The position numbers were made by a program, and so were the translations under genes. From NCBI GenBank assembly GCA_029940115.1, contig JAOZRQ010000112.1, positions 1 through 15,373 on the forward strand: 15,373 nucleotides of DNA, written 5' to 3'. Every line of letters starts with the position of its first letter. Position 1 is the stretch's first letter. Below are positions 14,101 through 15,373 of this stretch, one piece after another. Source of the stretch: Desulfobacterales bacterium (GTDB lineage Bacteria > Desulfobacterota > Desulfobacteria > Desulfobacterales > 4be13). Under the pieces are notes generated by a model that was not told the DNA's origin, made no database searches, and saw only the letters and a program-made list of their open reading frames with translations.

Positions 14101-15238
14101 ACAGCTGCCTGCGTCCCTGCTTGTGCAGTTCCAACGCGCGGTTCAGGTCGCTGATGGGAAACGACTGATGCCGTTGGTCCTGCTCGGACACCTCCCTCAT
14201 GCCCCGCACCAGGGCCTTGAAGCTCAGGGCGGTTCCAAAGCTGAACCGCGCCGCGTTGAGACCAGTGAGCGATCCGACCGTCTCCCTGAAATCCACACCC
14301 GGACGATTCGCCGGCACCCCCACGACCCATTCCTCGGTTTGCCCGATGCGGGAGAAGTAGACATATAATGTCCCCAAGATCAGATCAAAGCGGGTGGCTT
14401 GGCATATCTTCGCCAATTCAGTCAATTGACCATGGAGAGGTTGCGTCAGGGAGAGGGTGCGGCGTATGCTCGTTGGCATCTGATCCGGAGACCGACTGGG
14501 GTGACGCGGGGCAAACAAGGCATCCGGAACGGTCTGATATTTTTCCAGCCAATATTGCCGATCTGCCTCATAACGAAGGGATTCCACATAGGTCCTGTCC
14601 GCCTCGGCAAAGCGGAGGCAGGAGGGGGCGACCGTCTGAACTTGCCGACCCTGACATAGGCAGGTGTAGACATCGGCCAATGACTGGGTGATCAAGCCCA
14701 TGCTCCACGCATCGAGGATCATGAGGTGGCATTGCCTGAACCAGAGCCAGCAGTCATCGCTGATTTTCAGCAAGGCAAAGCGAAACAGGGCGTTCCCGTT
14801 CAAGTCAAAGGGTCTCACAACCTGTGCCTGCATCCATGTCTTGGCGGCCTGATGGGGATCATCGGCCGTGGAGAAATCATGAAAGGGACATGTCGCGGCG
14901 TTTTCTCCAGCCACCGTCTGCATGGGCAACTCATCTTGTCCATCCGACACCAAGGCGATCCGCAAGGCGTCATGGCGTTCTGTCAACAGACGGAGGGCCT
15001 GCTCAAACATTGCCGGGTCAATCGGTCCGTCAATTTGCACATGTCCGGCGATGGTGTGCGATGGCACATCCGGATGCAATTGCTGGTCAAACCAAATTTC
15101 TTGTTGTGGGGAAGATAACGGGTGGCGTGACTGATCGTCTGTTGAGTTTCCCTTTTTCTGCCATGCGTCCATAATTGTCGTCATCCTTAAAAAGTGATGT
15201 GAGACGGCCTTTCCCGTGATGAATATTGAGCCTGCCAT
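11111..15238 (-). CDS. Single-module NRPS with thioesterase (C-A-T-TE), EntF-like, predicted Pro-activating
   Basis: Complete at 1375 aa, close to EntF-type length. The C domain (about 38-460) has CHLMILDAWS where HHxxxDGWS is expected, so the second His is Leu172. The A domain (about 480-1005) has A3 HTSGSTGRPKG, A4 FDVSFQEIF, A5 NHYGPSESHVV and A10 NGKIDRQ. Pocket residues DVQ-L-IA-H-VV match the classic proline code of GrsB1 and TycB1. The carrier domain is DNFFELGGSSLLA with Ser1052. The thioesterase (about 1107-1370) has GHCFGG, so the nucleophile is Cys1181. Asp1208 lies 27 residues later, as in SrfTE, and His1351 sits in PGTHVNML. Start 15238 is chosen because AGGAGG lies 5 nt upstream; ATG 15184 and 15172 have weaker sites. 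It releases the product by hydrolysis or cyclisation. Its position upstream of NRPS-A makes the locus non-colinear. Confidence 0.97.
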   Translation of the reverse strand: MAGSIFITGKAVSHHFLRMTTIMDAWQKKGNSTDDQSRHPLSSPQQEIWFDQQLHPDVPSHTIAGHVQIDGPIDPAMFEQALRLLTERHDALRIALVSDGQDELPMQTVAGENAATCPFHDFSTADDPHQAAKTWMQAQVVRPFDLNGNALFRFALLKISDDCWLWFRQCHLMILDAWSMGLITQSLADVYTCLCQGRQVQTVAPSCLRFAEADRTYVESLRYEADRQYWLEKYQTVPDALFAPRHPSRSPDQMPTSIRRTLSLTQPLHGQLTELAKICQATRFDLILGTLYVYFSRIGQTEEWVVGVPANRPGVDFRETVGSLTGLNAARFSFGTALSFKALVRGMREVSEQDQRHQSFPISDLNRALELHKQGRRQLFDVSLSYERHPHAHFGPCETRHATNLSHDSAPIPLTLRMRECADQMDVDVVGNLAYMEAAEIERMPARLMMMVEHLLDHDHMDAPISAIPLLTEEETRQLLAWSQTETDYPRDRTIAELFQSQVESTPERIATVFEGHHLSYQKLNVQANRLAHDLIAVGVTADTLVGICVERSLEMLIGLIGILKAGGAYLPLDPEYPRERLQFMVEDASLGVLLSQGHLLERLPASVGSRVILLDDDGERRMVPCSDENPVTRSAPENLAYVIHTSGSTGRPKGVSLPQAALVNLLCWQSRQHGLDRAENTLQFTTLNFDVSFQEIFDTLLIGGRLVLVDEETRRDAGALLECLSKQRVERLFVPFVMLQHLAQQVEAGGHDAPMLRNVITAGEQLRVTPALRALFDTLPRCRLHNHYGPSESHVVTALTLPSDRDAWTHLPPIGRPIANIRIHILDAYHQLQPLGVPGELCIAGVGLARGYLNRPELTAEKFVEVECLGRTERVYKTGDLARWLPDGNLECLGRTDHQVKLRGFRIELGEIESVLSQHRSVRESVVKLCGTDHDRRLAAYVTVSDERPSGTDGDSATDVPSLTTELRGWLRERLPEHMIPAHLTMLDQMPLTPNGKIDRQSLPAPEPFTSVRYEPPRDPTDLRMVQIWEELFDVRPIGITDNFFELGGSSLLALRLMSQIHHAFEKRLPLSALFQGPSIAELVGIIRQDTPTTWPTLIPIQPHGDRPPLFCFPGSGGNVLYLHPLAAHLGKRQPCYGLQSPGLDGETSPPATTEAMAALHLKELKSVQPQGPYFFLGHCFGGQVAFELTRQLEQQGERVAVLVILDVTAPTLEEEEDATRNWSETFWLLYFLELLEKETDVTFDLTQEMLESQETLDQRYELAMRRIKQRDVYFTATAESDQLRAMVRIFKANIRAYINYRFPGVINAPIVLFRAQDQVWGEDDTLGEDWNWGQCTSGEMQVRWTPGTHVNMLSEPHVKDFAAQLRHLLDSKA

Positions 15239-15243
15239 TCCGG

Positions 15244-15249
15244 CCTCCT
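15244..15249 (-). promoter_or_regulatory. Shine-Dalgarno site AGGAGG for NRPS-B
   Basis: On the coding strand AGGAGG is followed by CCGGA and then ATG at 15238, a 5-nt spacing. It decides the long start over the internal ATGs at 15184 and 15172. It abuts the end of the hairpin repeat, so the hairpin stem sits about 12 nt upstream of the ribosome binding site. Confidence 0.8.
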
Positions 15250-15280
15250 AGTTTGTGGTTCCGCCTTCAGGCGGCTTCCG
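15250..15280. repeat. Second copy (half element) of the GTTTGTRGTTCCGCC repeat, upstream of NRPS-B
   Basis: Reads AGTTTGTGGTTCCGCCT, then TCAGGCGGCTTC, matching the left end of the element at 10889 in the same orientation relative to the downstream gene. The stem CCGCCT / AGGCGG (15261-15274) is perfect. The partner outer arm is not clearly present. It lies just upstream of the NRPS-B ribosome binding site and supplies the stop codon of the SDR fragment. Confidence 0.7.
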
Positions 15281-15373
15281 CGCGCAATGATTTTGAAAGA
15301 CCGACCAACGCATGCTTCGTTGTCGAGTAGGGGACCGATCCCGGGGCAGGCATCAGTCCGGCCATGGACGCGG
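15267..15373 (-). pseudogene. C-terminally truncated short-chain dehydrogenase/reductase (SDR) fragment
   Basis: The 34 visible codons before the stop read ASMAGLMPAPGS, then VPYSTTKHALVGLSKSL, then RAEAA and stop. This is the classical SDR catalytic segment: Ser, 13 residues later Tyr in YxxxK (YSTTK), then the conserved helix GLSxSLRAE. The N-terminal Rossmann part would lie beyond the right edge. Full-length SDRs usually run another 80-100 residues past this helix, but here TGA comes 15 codons after the YxxxK Lys. That TGA and the last codons lie in the hairpin repeat at 15250-15280, so the gene appears to have lost its 3' part at the repeat. NRPS-B starts 28 nt downstream. Family assignment is firm. 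That the gene is non-functional is inferred. Confidence 0.8.

Noticed and set aside
15172..15184. Later start codons for NRPS-B (ATG 15184 or 15172)
   Set aside because: ATG 15184 has AAGG directly abutting it and ATG 15172 only a distant AAGGA, whereas ATG 15238 has AGGAGG at 5 nt.

Overview
The window is almost entirely one non-ribosomal peptide synthetase (NRPS) locus, and every supported gene reads on the minus strand. In transcription order (right to left) it holds: the tail of a short-chain dehydrogenase/reductase (SDR) gene cut off at a repeat (15267-15373); a complete C-A-T-TE synthetase of 1375 aa, here called NRPS-B (11111-15238); a 254-nt intergenic region with a structured repeat; and a giant NRPS, here called NRPS-A, that starts at 10856 and leaves the window at position 1 still open (at least 3618 codons). 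NRPS-A reads C-A-T-C-A-T-C-A-N-methyltransferase. Its end (A-domain tail, third carrier domain and anything beyond) lies outside the window. One reading frame was checked at conserved motifs in all three modules and no frameshift was found.

Specificity residues were read by aligning to GrsA by eye. They give DVQLIAHVV in NRPS-B (the classic proline code), DVCQFGAID in module 1 (unassigned, perhaps Glu/Gln-like), DALWLGGTF in module 2 (Val-type) and DIWEMTADD in module 3 (acidic pocket, perhaps a diamino acid). The module 3 residue would be N-methylated. The product would be a small N-methylated peptide probably containing Pro and Val. The TE sits on the upstream gene, so gene order is not colinear with assembly. 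NRPS-B also has two unusual active sites: the second His of the C-domain HHxxxDG motif is Leu, and the thioesterase nucleophile is Cys (GHCFGG).

The most distinctive feature is that NRPS-A carries several unrelated in-frame repeat families in its coding sequence. These are a 17-bp element (CCTTCGACAAGCTCAGG, nine copies including one degenerate, including a 27-bp-period tandem array at the left edge), a palindrome encoding KETRFF...KTGFP, three 21-bp units encoding xTDN, and two 21-bp units encoding PSPxTLx. They sit in interdomain linkers and in variable regions next to conserved domain cores: just before core A3, in the A9-A10 region, and in the C-terminal part of the methyltransferase. I saw none in NRPS-B. 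A different hairpin repeat (GTTTGTRGTTCCGCC) lies just upstream of both NRPS start codons, and one copy forms the truncated end of the SDR gene.

The organism cannot be named from the sequence. Moderately high GC, a large repeat-rich NRPS and McyA-like integrated N-methylation fit a repeat-rich secondary-metabolite producer (a cyanobacterium, or a filamentous or symbiotic bacterium). This is inference only.
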